Assembly (NCBI GenBank): GCA_907163375.1
Contig: CAJQUW010007968.1
Span: 1-64,000 of the forward strand
Source of the DNA: Prostheceraeus crozeri
Taxonomy: Eukaryota > Platyhelminthes > Polycladida > Euryleptidae
Length of the DNA: 64,000 nucleotides
Reading direction: 5' to 3'
Part shown: positions 9,279 to 18,394 of the stretch, in pieces
How the letters are laid out: every line of letters begins with the position of its first letter
How positions within the stretch are numbered: the first letter of the stretch is position 1
Notes under the pieces: model-generated
The model's database searches: none
Told to the model about the DNA's origin: nothing
The model's input: the letters and a program-made list of their open reading frames with translations, nothing else
Position numbers and translations under genes: made by a program

Positions 9279-11774
9279 TTAACATAAGCGACGCTTTGAA
9301 ATTTCATCAATGGAGCAGTCACACTTTCTTTCACTGTTTCTATAAATGATGCGATGTGCTCTTTTGTCTATTCTTTCTAATCGCAGAGACATTTGTCTAT
9401 TCAAGCTCACAAATACGGGACAAGCATACTCCAAAATAGATCTAACATAAGATGTATAGATGATATGCAATTCTTCATCAGATACAAACGGGCGCAATTT
9501 ACGTAGAACATGAAATCGTTTGTTGGCAACTTTGATAATTTTGTCAACATGACAATGCCAAGACAGATCATCTGCAATATTAATGCCAAGTACTGCTACC
9601 GAAACAATAATATTCAAGGGGAAATTGTACAGACTGGGATTCCGCAAAACTTTACTCTTAAGACATAACATTACATTTGATTTCATAAAATTTATTTGCA
9701 TGTCATTCTCTTCGCACCAAAACTTTACATCCATTATGACATTCTTGACGAGGCTCTCAACATTTGAAACTTCAGAATCAAATACTGGTACAATTAATGT
9801 GAGATCATCGGCATACTTTACACAATACACATCATTGTCATGGTCGCATTTATAGTCCCCAAAAAAAGAGGCAAAGATAAAGGGGGCGAGAACAGTTCCC
9901 TGAGGAACGCCAGACACAACATCAAAAAAAGTGGAATCAGTATTCAATAAACGAACACAAGCAGTTCTGCTACTTAAATAATTTTGCAGCCACAAAAGAA
10001 AACCAGTGGGCAAACCTTTATCACAAAATTTTCTCAACACTATGTTATGATTTAACTGATCAAATGCCCTTTTAAAATCAAAGGTTATCAAAATTGAGCC
10101 ATAACAGATAGGGTTATCAAAGTTTTCACACAATTTGTTCACGATGGAAAGGACGGCTGTAGTGGTAGAGCCACCATTTCTGAAACCATGTTGCTCAGGT
10201 CCATATAACTTTAAAAAGTCGGAATACATGCGCTTTAATACAAATTTCTCTAGCAGTTTTGCTGGTAGTGTGGTTTGGGTTATTGGCCTGAGTTTATCAA
10301 TTCTCACTGGAGTCACTTTAGGCACGGGAGCAATAATACTGCACTTCCAATCTTTCGGGAATACACGTTGATCTATAGACGCTTGGAAAATTGTTGTAAG
10401 TGGTCTTGAAATTGAATAAGATAACTGCTTGTATATTTTAGCTGGTATACTTTGATCACCTGAAGATTTGTTAGACTTTATGTTATGTAAAGCGTTCTGA
10501 ACTTCCTTCTTGGTAATTTTAAAGCTCCATCCATCATCTTGAATTTCCGGAACACCAACGGATGAATTAAAGTTTTGCGAAATTTTGAATTCATTAGAAA
10601 TCTTCAACAATGTATTAGATAAACCACCATTTTCGCTTATGCAATTAGCGAACGCATGTGTTTGTGAATCTTTCCCATTAAATGCATTAAGTAGTTTCCA
10701 AGGACCATTTGATTTGGATTTAATTTTGTTGGCCCAAATAACTTTGCATTTTTGAATCTCTTCCTTAACCTTAATCTTGAGCTGATTATAGCGAGTCCAG
10801 TCCCGAGCTCTATATGCTGCCCATCTATCATTGATTAGCTTTTTGGTTATAGGGGTAAGCCATTCCTTATCGTCAGAATTCATTGCAACAAAGTGCTGGG
10901 GAATGTATTGATCAACCAACGAAGAGAGTGAATTATGAAAACAGCTCCATTTATCATTGACATTATTCAAATATTCGATTTCAGACCAATCACAATCATT
11001 CACAGCTCCATTTAAATTGTTGAGATTGGATTCACGAAGATCATAGATTTTACGAATCGAATAAGTTCTGGCAACTTTGTTATCTGTAGTAGATTTGGGA
11101 TGACACGTAACAAATGCATGGTCTGCATTGCCAATTGGTGAACCATAAGAAACTTTATCAGCAGTATAGTGCTGTAACAAATCATTTGTAATAATGATGT
11201 GGTCCAAAATGTTCTCCTTACGTGTTGGTTTGACAATAATATCATTAACATCTAAATCAATACATAGTCTTTTACAATCAAAATGATTCATGTCACCTGC
11301 AATGACAAAATTGTGATTGGGTTTTAATGATAAAAGATAGTCAAAAGTGATGCAAATAAAATCATAAACCTCACTAAGCTCGCTTGAAGTACAAGATGGA
11401 GCTATGTAAATACACATAAAATACATATGCAAAAATGGAAGTTCTATTATTGTGGCTGAAATTTTATCCGTTGTAGGTCGAGCAACATTTATAGTGCGAA
11501 TAGAACTGAAACAACTACTGACAAAAATGGCTGTGCCACCGCCTTTACGTCCCAAGCGATCATCTCTATAGAGATGATAACCTTGCAAATTCACTAAATT
11601 ATCAGCAATATTTTCATGAAGCCAGGTCTCTGTTACACATATTAAATCACAGTTCATAAAATTGGCAACAGCGTACAATTCATCTACTTTAGGCAGCAAC
11701 GATTGGATATTTACTAATGAAATAGTTGGATACTTATTAATTACACTTTTCTGTAGAGTAAAATTCTCAATCAA
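9279..11774 (-). CDS. LINE ORF2: APE endonuclease and reverse transcriptase
   Basis: 831 codons. Residues 15-225 are an apurinic endonuclease-like domain (TETW at 48-51, GDMNHFD at 160-166, NADHAF around 216), which would nick target DNA. Residues 430-700 are the reverse transcriptase (LRPITQTTLPAKLLEK near 495, QHGFR near 528, SGVPQG at 621-626, catalytic YADD at 654-657). The C-terminus (RLERIDKRAHRIIY) is the usual LINE end. It is slightly short for CR1-type ORF2, which usually exceeds 900 residues. The frame opens with TTG sharing bases with the ORF1 stop (TTGA); the first in-frame ATG is only at residue 40, inside the endonuclease. It probably depends on translation coupled to ORF1 or on a non-AUG start. 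No internal stop. Confidence 0.95.
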   Translation of the reverse strand: MIENFTLQKSVINKYPTISLVNIQSLLPKVDELYAVANFMNCDLICVTETWLHENIADNLVNLQGYHLYRDDRLGRKGGGTAIFVSSCFSSIRTINVARPTTDKISATIIELPFLHMYFMCIYIAPSCTSSELSEVYDFICITFDYLLSLKPNHNFVIAGDMNHFDCKRLCIDLDVNDIIVKPTRKENILDHIIITNDLLQHYTADKVSYGSPIGNADHAFVTCHPKSTTDNKVARTYSIRKIYDLRESNLNNLNGAVNDCDWSEIEYLNNVNDKWSCFHNSLSSLVDQYIPQHFVAMNSDDKEWLTPITKKLINDRWAAYRARDWTRYNQLKIKVKEEIQKCKVIWANKIKSKSNGPWKLLNAFNGKDSQTHAFANCISENGGLSNTLLKISNEFKISQNFNSSVGVPEIQDDGWSFKITKKEVQNALHNIKSNKSSGDQSIPAKIYKQLSYSISRPLTTIFQASIDQRVFPKDWKCSIIAPVPKVTPVRIDKLRPITQTTLPAKLLEKFVLKRMYSDFLKLYGPEQHGFRNGGSTTTAVLSIVNKLCENFDNPICYGSILITFDFKRAFDQLNHNIVLRKFCDKGLPTGFLLWLQNYLSSRTACVRLLNTDSTFFDVVSGVPQGTVLAPFIFASFFGDYKCDHDNDVYCVKYADDLTLIVPVFDSEVSNVESLVKNVIMDVKFWCEENDMQINFMKSNVMLCLKSKVLRNPSLYNFPLNIIVSVAVLGINIADDLSWHCHVDKIIKVANKRFHVLRKLRPFVSDEELHIIYTSYVRSILEYACPVFVSLNRQMSLRLERIDKRAHRIIYRNSERKCDCSIDEISKRRLC

Positions 11775-12544
11775 AAATGCTGCATACCAGTAAAAGAAGA
11801 CGAGTTCGTAACCCCTGTCAAGTTATCCGATGGTGGGTCATTGCTATTAGGCTTTTGCCTCTGTCGCTCTTTGTTTGCTTTTCTTAGTGCTTGCTGCATC
11901 AGCGTTAGATCTCGGTTAATAAACACATGTTTGTAAGTGCTCGAGTCTTTCAGCTTCTTAGCATTAAGCAACACAGTCCGTTGGAAACTTTTGGATTTAC
12001 ACTTGACCTTTAGTGGTCGATGTTTTCCAAGTATTTGTCGGCCAACGCGGTGCACGTTGTCGATCTCCACGTCTGTAATATTTATATCACGAAGCACGCT
12101 GATAACACTATCATGATCACTTTCCTTTCTTTCTGCTAAGTTCCCTTGAGCAGACTCAGGAACGCCAAAGACCAAAAAGTTGTTTTGCCGGTCTATTCGT
12201 TGCTGGAGCTCATTAGCTGCTTCATTCATAGTCTTACTTGTTTGCTCGAGAAAATTACTCTCAAAATAGTCATATTTTCTCTTCAAATCATCGAAATTGC
12301 GCTGCAATTCAGCATGAGCATCGAAGAGTGCTGAGAACTTCGAAAGGTGAAAGGCAAAACTTTCATTTATTTTGACTTGAATCATGGAACCTATTTCGTC
12401 TTTAAGAGCTGAATAATTGGGATTGACTGCATTCTGTTTCTTACTAAGAATTAAAGCATCAATAAGTTCTTGCTTGGTGATACTTGCTTTACGCTTTATG
12501 AGGTCTTCATCCGACAACAAAACAAGTTGTTTAGCAGCATCCAT
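11771..12544 (-). CDS. LINE ORF1: coiled-coil RNA-binding protein
   Basis: 257 codons, starting at an ATG. Residues 60-120 are rich in heptad-spaced hydrophobics and charged residues (likely coiled coil, trimerisation). Residues 118-215 (NFLVFGVPES, DVEIDNVHRVGR, RPLKVKCKS, VFINRDLT) have the pattern of the RRM-like and C-terminal part of LINE ORF1 proteins that bind and chaperone element RNA. The tail is basic and polar. The stop codon overlaps the ORF2 opening by three bases. Intact. Confidence 0.9.
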   Translation of the reverse strand: MDAAKQLVLLSDEDLIKRKASITKQELIDALILSKKQNAVNPNYSALKDEIGSMIQVKINESFAFHLSKFSALFDAHAELQRNFDDLKRKYDYFESNFLEQTSKTMNEAANELQQRIDRQNNFLVFGVPESAQGNLAERKESDHDSVISVLRDINITDVEIDNVHRVGRQILGKHRPLKVKCKSKSFQRTVLLNAKKLKDSSTYKHVFINRDLTLMQQALRKANKERQRQKPNSNDPPSDNLTGVTNSSSFTGMQHF

Positions 12545-12589
12545 TTCGTTCCGTAGTGGTAAAAGATTTGATTAAATACACACTATCAA

Positions 12590-12661
12590 AATTGAACCTG
12601 GGACCATCCAAGAACGCCAACCAGAACAAGCGTCTTAATGCAATGCGCTATACAACCACAC
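12590..12661 (-). promoter_or_regulatory. tRNA-like (pol III box) sequence at the 5' side of the LINE
   Basis: On the minus strand, GTGTGGTTGTATAGCGCATTG resembles a pol III A box region and GGTTCAATTT, about 50 bases later, a B box. It lies just upstream of ORF1 within the presumed 5' UTR. It could be an internal promoter remnant, a captured tRNA fragment or chance; both boxes deviate from consensus. Confidence 0.3.
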
Positions 12662-13014
12662 CTGCAAATTAGCAATGGAATTCAGTCTTGATCCGGAAAT
12701 CAGAAATCGACGTGCATTTCACGGACTGAATCGATGATGCGTGACACAGCCGCTCAACGACAGACAGAAAGAAGTCGAAGTAAGCACAAATCACTACCGC
12801 GGATGAAAATATCGAAGATCGACGAATTATGGGATATTCATCCACTGACCGAATAAACACTAAGCACAGCGACGTAGCTGAGACGTTGAGGACACCAATG
12901 ATGTGAAAAAAAATCCAAAATGGTGGTCAAACACCAAAGAACAACGGCAAAAGAGATATTGACACGAGAGCGCGAGATACACAACCAGCCAGCGTGACTT
13001 ACTTGAACCAAGTA

Positions 13015-13125
13015 TTATATATATACTATATATATACCAAGTATATATATATATATATATATTCGATTGAATTATGTAAAACCCGCTTATTATACATTTC
13101 TATATATACATTTCTTATATACATT

Positions 13126-13180
<55 letters not shown>
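13015..13180. repeat. TA/CT microsatellite cluster with an inverted copy of 8690-8725
   Basis: (TA)n at 13015-13068, (CT)n at 13126-13143 and (TA)n at 13144-13178. Between them, 13068-13095 repeats, inverted, the sequence at 8690-8720 (GATTGAATTATGTAAAACCC). The LINE segment is therefore bracketed by inverted copies of this motif. Confidence 0.9.
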
Positions 13181-13184
<4 letters not shown>

Positions 13185-13330
13185 GTATAATTCAACCGGT
13201 GCAATAATGAAAATATTACTGCACGCCCGTGTAGTAATCTGCTGTACAGGTAAAATAAAGTGACAGGATATCTACATTATACGCACCGTGAAAAATAAAG
13301 TTACTTACACAACTCATGCAAAGATATCCA
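13181..13330 (+). repeat. outer part of the inverted duplication, resumed after the LINE insertion
   Basis: 13165-13305 matches the reverse complement of 28380-28495 (landmarks GTGCAATAATGAAAATATTA and ACAGGATATCTACATTATAC). The segment then joins a half copy of the foldback repeat (TTACTTACACAACTCATGCA). Confidence 0.85.
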
Positions 13331-14384
13331 TCTGTATAGCTACAACTCCAATACATTGAACTTACAGTTTCTACGCATATCTGATAACCAATCTCAAATT
13401 ATAAAAGAAGACCTTTATCAGTTTATCCGTGCCCTGTGCTATCTTTAGAAATATCAAAGATTTGACCTTTTTCGAAAGTGCTTTTAGAAAATCGAAGAAA
13501 TTTTTTTTACAAAATTTAGCATGATAATCAGCCAGTGACGAAGTACAGATGAAGTTGCAATTAGCATTCTTCCAATTAGGCATAATATGTGAATAATGCA
13601 ACTTTATTGCAAAATGATATAAATATTATTATTATATTAATTTATCAATTATATTAAAAAATTATTGCAAATATTGCAACTTTGTTATAAATTTATTAAC
13701 TTCATAGAGTTATGTAATGTCGTAATGTCAGCTATGACTAAAATTATCGAAATTTGTTTTTTTTATTTGGGGGAAAATGAATGACAAATATAAAATGAAT
13801 TGATAATATTATAAACTTGCTTTCTATTTTGAATTAAAGATTATGCTTCTGAATAAGTATTGACAAGAAATGCTTTGACTTTACAGGCATAACGAAAGAA
13901 AAAAAATTGAACACTTGAAAGTTAAAGAAACAAGAGAAAAAAGGCATTTAAATCACGGTTTATTTTTGCATCTAATTTCAAATCTTTCATAATTAATGTT
14001 TCCTTCAAATGGCTAACTACACGGCATTTTCAAAAATGAACAATGATGATTCTTAATATGCTGAATATTTTTCCAGATGGGTTCAGTGATTGAGAAGTCA
14101 TTATTTCGGATTTCTCCATCTGTTTAATTCCACACTCCACAGTAAAATACGCGAGCTTTCGATGGCTCTCGGCACACCTTAATCACTTGATGAAAATTAA
14201 GAAATGTCTGCATGTGCCCTCAGCCCGGTTGATCACTATTAACATAGAAATTTACTGGACCACAACGATGACGAAATAGACGCAAAGTGGCAATCAGCAT
14301 GAAGCAATTAATCAGAATAAGACGCTGTGAACACTGAAAATGAATACGACAAGAAATGCGGTGAATAAGAATATGATATAAATT
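13331..14384. other. AT-rich DNA, no gene recognised
   Basis: The stretch 13600-13980 is especially A/T-rich with long T and A runs. Open frames are short and carry no recognisable domain. Confidence 0.5.
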
Positions 14385-14640
14385 AAAATTATTAACCTTC
14401 ATAGGAAAAGGACGCAATTTTTGTATTCCACCCCGTGAGTTACCTGTTGCAGAATTTATCTCTGGAATTGAAAGTGTTGCTAATTCTCTTGATGAAGTCG
14501 ATGCTGATTATTTGCGCGAACCAACGAAGCAATTTCATGAACTGAAAACCTCCAAAATCGAATCTTAGTCGAGCAGAAATGGAATCCCTGAAGAATCTAA
14601 AAAAGATGACAAACGTGCAAGCACACGCGAATCATATTAC
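14385..14640 (+). pseudogene. N-terminal fragment of a Penelope-like element protein
   Basis: An open stretch encodes GKGRNFCIPPRELPVAEFIS followed by an acidic helical region (SGIESVANSLDEVD) and then LSRAEMESLKNLKK after an interruption. This matches the usual segment upstream of PLE reverse transcriptases: an NF..P..LP motif, a helical stretch, then LS..E...LK.L. No reverse transcriptase follows, so the copy is a short remnant. Identification is by pattern only. Confidence 0.5.
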
Positions 14641-15400
14641 GCAATAATTTTGTAAACGATTGAATCCATCGAAACACCGAAATCAAGGGATCATCTCCCG
14701 GGTTTTCAGAACTCAAAATGGCCTTGGTAAAATAATGTTAATTGCAGATTTTAGAGCTTAGTAGTGTCGAGATAGACAACTCCCTCTGGCATTCTGTAAT
14801 GAGGTTTGTCTTGCAGTTGAACCCTGACGACATCACTTACTATGAGTCTTTTCATTGGATGAAAATCGCTTGGTGAAATTTGTGAAAGCACTTCCCGTCA
14901 GCAAACTAAATCATTGAGATTCCATTAATTAGCTCGTTACCTAATTGCATTAATTAGTTCGTACTGCCGATCATCGCACCAGGATTATTCAAAAATGAGG
15001 AATACAGCAGTTGAGATGAGATTGCAGGAAGTGTTTTCGGAAATAAAGTTTGCAAGACATCTATTTTTCCCACTTTTTGCTAGCAGCCGAAGGATTTCAA
15101 AATTTAAAGATATTTCTTCACTGAGATAATGCGAGATTGTGAATCTGTGACTGTGATCTGTCCATTTAATTGTGCTCGGTGGTGGCTAAGAGACTATAGC
15201 GGAAATGCACACTTCAAAACATGCCCGTCATGACAACGGTTTCTAAGCGACAGCGGATTCCAGTGGTAGACAATGGCTGTTGCCGGCATCTTGTCAGGGT
15301 ATTTAGCTAAGATTCAAGATGTTATCACTTCCTTTTATGAGGAGTTTCAATGTACAACGAGATAAGCGTCTGAATGGTCACCTTTAAAAACCGCGATTTT
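14641..15400. other. no gene recognised
   Basis: Mixed sequence with no long frame, no clear repeat and no splice-bounded coding stretch that I could support. Confidence 0.45.
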
Positions 15401-15404
15401 TGCC

Positions 15405-16220
15405 TGTATTAGAATAATAATTTCTTTATTGCTTCACATGGTTACAGTCGGTGAACGCATTACAAAAGTACAAGATCATAGATTACAAAATTCTATAAAT
15501 GAACAACGAAAGCGTTCAGTTTTTGCGAATGGTGGACGCAAAGTGCACTGAGAACGAATTAGTCGACAATTATGTGGTAGGAACATAACAGACAAGGGGT
15601 GAATAGACGACCCCTCAATTGATGAAATCATTTTGTAACACATATTTGTGGCAACTTCGATGAATGAAGGAAACTCATTCGAATTGATAATCCTAAACAC
15701 TCGCTTCTCTAAGCGCATTATAGTCCGGTGCATTGCAATAAACTGGATAAGCAAATAAAAATATGGAGCGAATAAAAGCGACATATGATCTGTACATAAG
15801 GGTAGCAGGACAACCCGATCTCTTCAGATTGTACATGACATAAAGTCTCTTCTTCCTCGCTTTCATGACCAAATCATCCAAATACAAATTCCACTTCATG
15901 TCACTAGAAAAAGTAACGCCCAGAATGCGAATGTATGAGACCTGACACAAGGCATTACCATCTGGAAAATAAACATCAGACAAAACCAGGTTCTTTTTTG
16001 TGACAATGTCCATTACAAAACACTTATTTTTGTTGAGAGGCAAGCCAATATCGGAGGACCATCTATCAATGCTATTAGGCTCTTGCTGGAGATTATCTTC
16101 AGAGCTGTCTCGAATAAAATGAAGGAAGGTAGCATCATTGGCATAGCGCACCATGAAGGTATTCTAGCAGACAGCAGAAAGCGAATCAGTAGCCAAGCAG
16201 AACAATACTGGCCCAATTAT
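15405..16220 (-). pseudogene. 5'-truncated LINE, 3' part of reverse transcriptase
   Basis: Minus-strand frames encode the palm motif MVRYANDATF (YADD variant with N at the second position), then KNKCFVMDI, the thumb motif ILGVTFSSDMKWN and the C-terminal LEKRVFRIIN. These are the usual order of LINE RT palm and thumb. The pieces lie in three overlapping frames (16216-16013, 16154-15693, 15784-15476), so the copy is frameshifted and dead. It differs from the two other LINEs in the window. Confidence 0.8.
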
Positions 16221-16433
16221 CGAAAATATCGCCCCTGTATCGAAAATATCGAACTTTCAAGAAAACCATCTTGCACTCACTATCATTCTGCCATCACTAC
16301 AGAAAATGTCGGATGATGGTCTTTATAAGACTACGTAAATAGTGCGTAAATGCGACGCAATATCAAAAACAAACAGTACGTATATCAAAGTATTTGTAAA
16401 TTATTTTTCTTTGTTGTCAAACTTTTACATATT

Positions 16434-16466
16434 TCGACCAGCTCTTTGGTCATCGCCAGAAGGAAG
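16434..16466 (-). other. possible hammerhead-like remnant
   Basis: Minus-strand reading gives GATGACCA, a short loop, TGGTCGAAAT: a helix-II-like stem closed by CGAAA, as in PLE-associated hammerhead motifs. The 5' core CUGAUGA is only partly present. This may be a trace of another retroelement end. Confidence 0.3.
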
Positions 16467-17147
16467 GATTTTACAGGGAGACATCTTTCAAAATTCATGT
16501 GAGGGGAGTAGCATAGAGAGATGAACAAAATGATATCTCTGTACAAATGATGAAAATCATGGAGTTCGAAGGAAAGGAATCAAGTGGGATTTTGATATTT
16601 GAAAAATGACCCAAAGCCTCTTTACACAAAAATACGTAAATGAGATGTACATTTTGTTTGCGCGGAACTGGACAGGCCCGGAAATGTTTATGACATGTCA
16701 TAATTAGTAACATTTTGGCCATTTTGCTGTAGTTTTAGATTGTTGGAGTTGCCGCGAAGTAGGTATAGAAATGACCGATGCTTGCATTATTGCTACATTA
16801 CCGTTTTGTACAGAAAACTGTAAATCAGTACATTTTGATAGAAGCTTGAAATAAATCGCTCTATTTGTCTTAAATTGAGGTCTTTAACTTTTTGCCTGAA
16901 AATGGAAACATAAATTTTGTTATATTTTAAGATTTTTTAAATCTTACTAAATTACAAGTTAAGATCTTAAAGTCATATTTTGGTCACATTTTGAGTATTT
17001 ATGTCATGCTTGGTTTTATTCTGAGCTTGTTTGGGTCATGTCTTTTCGATTTTTAGGTTATAAAACTTTCCCTAGAACTCACAACATCTCTTCATTCAGT
17101 AATCCATGCTACGGCTGTGTTACTGCATGTTCTCATTGATCTTTCAG

Positions 17148-17429
17148 TGCAAAAATGCAAACAGCAAAAATTGTGGAATCGGAGCAAGGCGAAGAAAAGT
17201 ACAGTGCGTGAAGACGATGGGTAATGGAGTGACAGGAAAGGTGGCGTTTCGTCAATGCGTTCGACGTGTCGGCATCGCCCAATTCCCTCCCATGTGGACA
17301 ACCTGTACAGACTACAACATCAAATTGAGTGACAATTGCAAACGAAAGCGAACGAATGTCACACCTCGCATCAGTGTGGACAACACAACCATCTATCAAA
17401 TGAAGAGGTCCAAGCGATTGCGTTTACAG
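17148..17429 (+). CDS. candidate host exon: TSP1-like cysteine-rich segment of an ADAMTS-like protein
   Basis: 94 codons open from a good acceptor (polypyrimidine then TTTCAG, ending 17147) to a donor (ACAG then GTATGG at 17430). The peptide begins CKNANSKNCGIGARRRKVQC, the pattern of a thrombospondin type 1 repeat (S-x-x-CG-x-G-x-x-x-R-x-v-x-C), with more cysteines in FRQC, TTC and SDNC and a basic tail ending RLRLQ. Length is a multiple of three, so it ends in phase 0, which fits the next candidate exon at 35711. TSP1 followed by an Ig domain is the ADAMTSL/papilin layout of secreted matrix proteins. Alternative: an isolated exon of another TSP1 protein. Upstream exons were not found. Confidence 0.6.
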
Positions 17430-18174
17430 GTATGGAAACATTTGTGTAAGACATTTTGCATAATTTTCATCAACAGTGCAAAAATGCTATTGTGAAAGAT
17501 TTCTCTCATTGAAAAATATAGCGTTAAATTTAGAGGTAAATTTAGCGGCAGAGCAGAATCACAGAATCAAAGACAATGATTTCAATTAACTTTGAAAGAT
17601 GTAAGTGGGTCCATCACTATTTAGATTCAAGAAATGAAACATGAATTTAGTGAATCATAAAATCATGCCGGTGAAAATGGAATTAGAAACTTCAGCCGAT
17701 AAAGCACGAATAATACCGCGACTTTTTCATAAAGACTTCAATTATAATACGGATCATGAAATTCCCTTGAAAATCAGTTTGATTTCCGCTTAGTTAGGAT
17801 GCGTATTAGCAAATATCCATTCCTTTTGATACCAACTTGCTTCATACTACTTATATAGTAGCGTCATTTCGGTAGTATACTGTATAAATTGGCAAAAGTT
17901 TGACTTTTTTCAAAACTGCTCAAATAATATTTTAAACTGCAGGAACCTAATCTCCGCAAAAAACTGAATCTTTTGACATAAAAATTTTCGCTGCATACAG
18001 ATTTGAGTCAATTTGAGTATTTTTAGTCGACCAATATATCCCTACTCTATGGGCAAGCCAGTGCATACCCAGCACCCTAGCGCTCTATCGGTAACTCTGT
18101 TTCAGATTGAATGACAGTGTTGACAAGATGAATAGATTGGACCCTTTTGTGTAGTTAATGTTTTAAATGACTTC
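17430..18174. other. intron-like DNA, no gene recognised
   Basis: Follows the candidate exon. Short frames only and no identifiable repeat before 18175. Confidence 0.45.
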
Positions 18175-18315
18175 AAAGTATGACGGCGTGCTGAAACCGT
18201 CCAATTCGTCTCCGCCGCGCTGTCAAGCAATCAGGTATCGCACTCTATGTTTCGTCTCGACCTTCGGCCTCGAGGAATCTTACAGTGCGATAACTATCAC
18301 ATGATTCCAATGTTA
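18175..18315 (+). repeat. dispersed foldback repeat (second copy at 37144-37285)
   Basis: Shares with 37144-37285, in the same orientation, GTATGACGGCGTGCTGAAACC, AATTCGTCTCC, CGCACTCT and the palindromic TCTCGACCTTCGGCCTCGA, ending CAGTGCGATAACTATCAC. CGCACT and AGTGCG are inverted around the TTCGGCC core. No coding potential. Confidence 0.75.
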
Positions 18316-18394
18316 TTGGTTAATACCTACTACGTGTCAAATCGCAAACTTTTCAAATGAAGCAAGAAACTGTCTGTAGACTGTTTGACTAGGA

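Larger units (their letters stand above)
8955..13010 (-). mobile_element. full-length non-LTR retrotransposon (LINE, CR1/L2-like)
   Basis: Minus-strand element of about 4.05 kb: a roughly 450-bp 5' UTR (12545-about 13000), ORF1 (12544-11771), ORF2 (11774-9279), and a 3' UTR of about 320 bp ending in AATAAAACAC plus a TTCTA pentamer run at 8955-8975. ORF1 with coiled coil and RRM-like region, an APE-type endonuclease, and a short-repeat 3' tail instead of poly(A) together fit the CR1/L2 side of the Jockey superfamily. Both ORFs are open end to end, so the copy looks young. It lies between TA-rich microsatellites inside the left arm of the inverted duplication. Confidence 0.9.

Noticed and set aside
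9583-10371. Plus-strand frames within the LINE (9583-9855, 10135-10371)
   Set aside because: Antisense shadows of ORF2.
14220-14417. 65-codon minus-strand frame
   Set aside because: No domain; lies opposite the start of the PLE N-terminal fragment.
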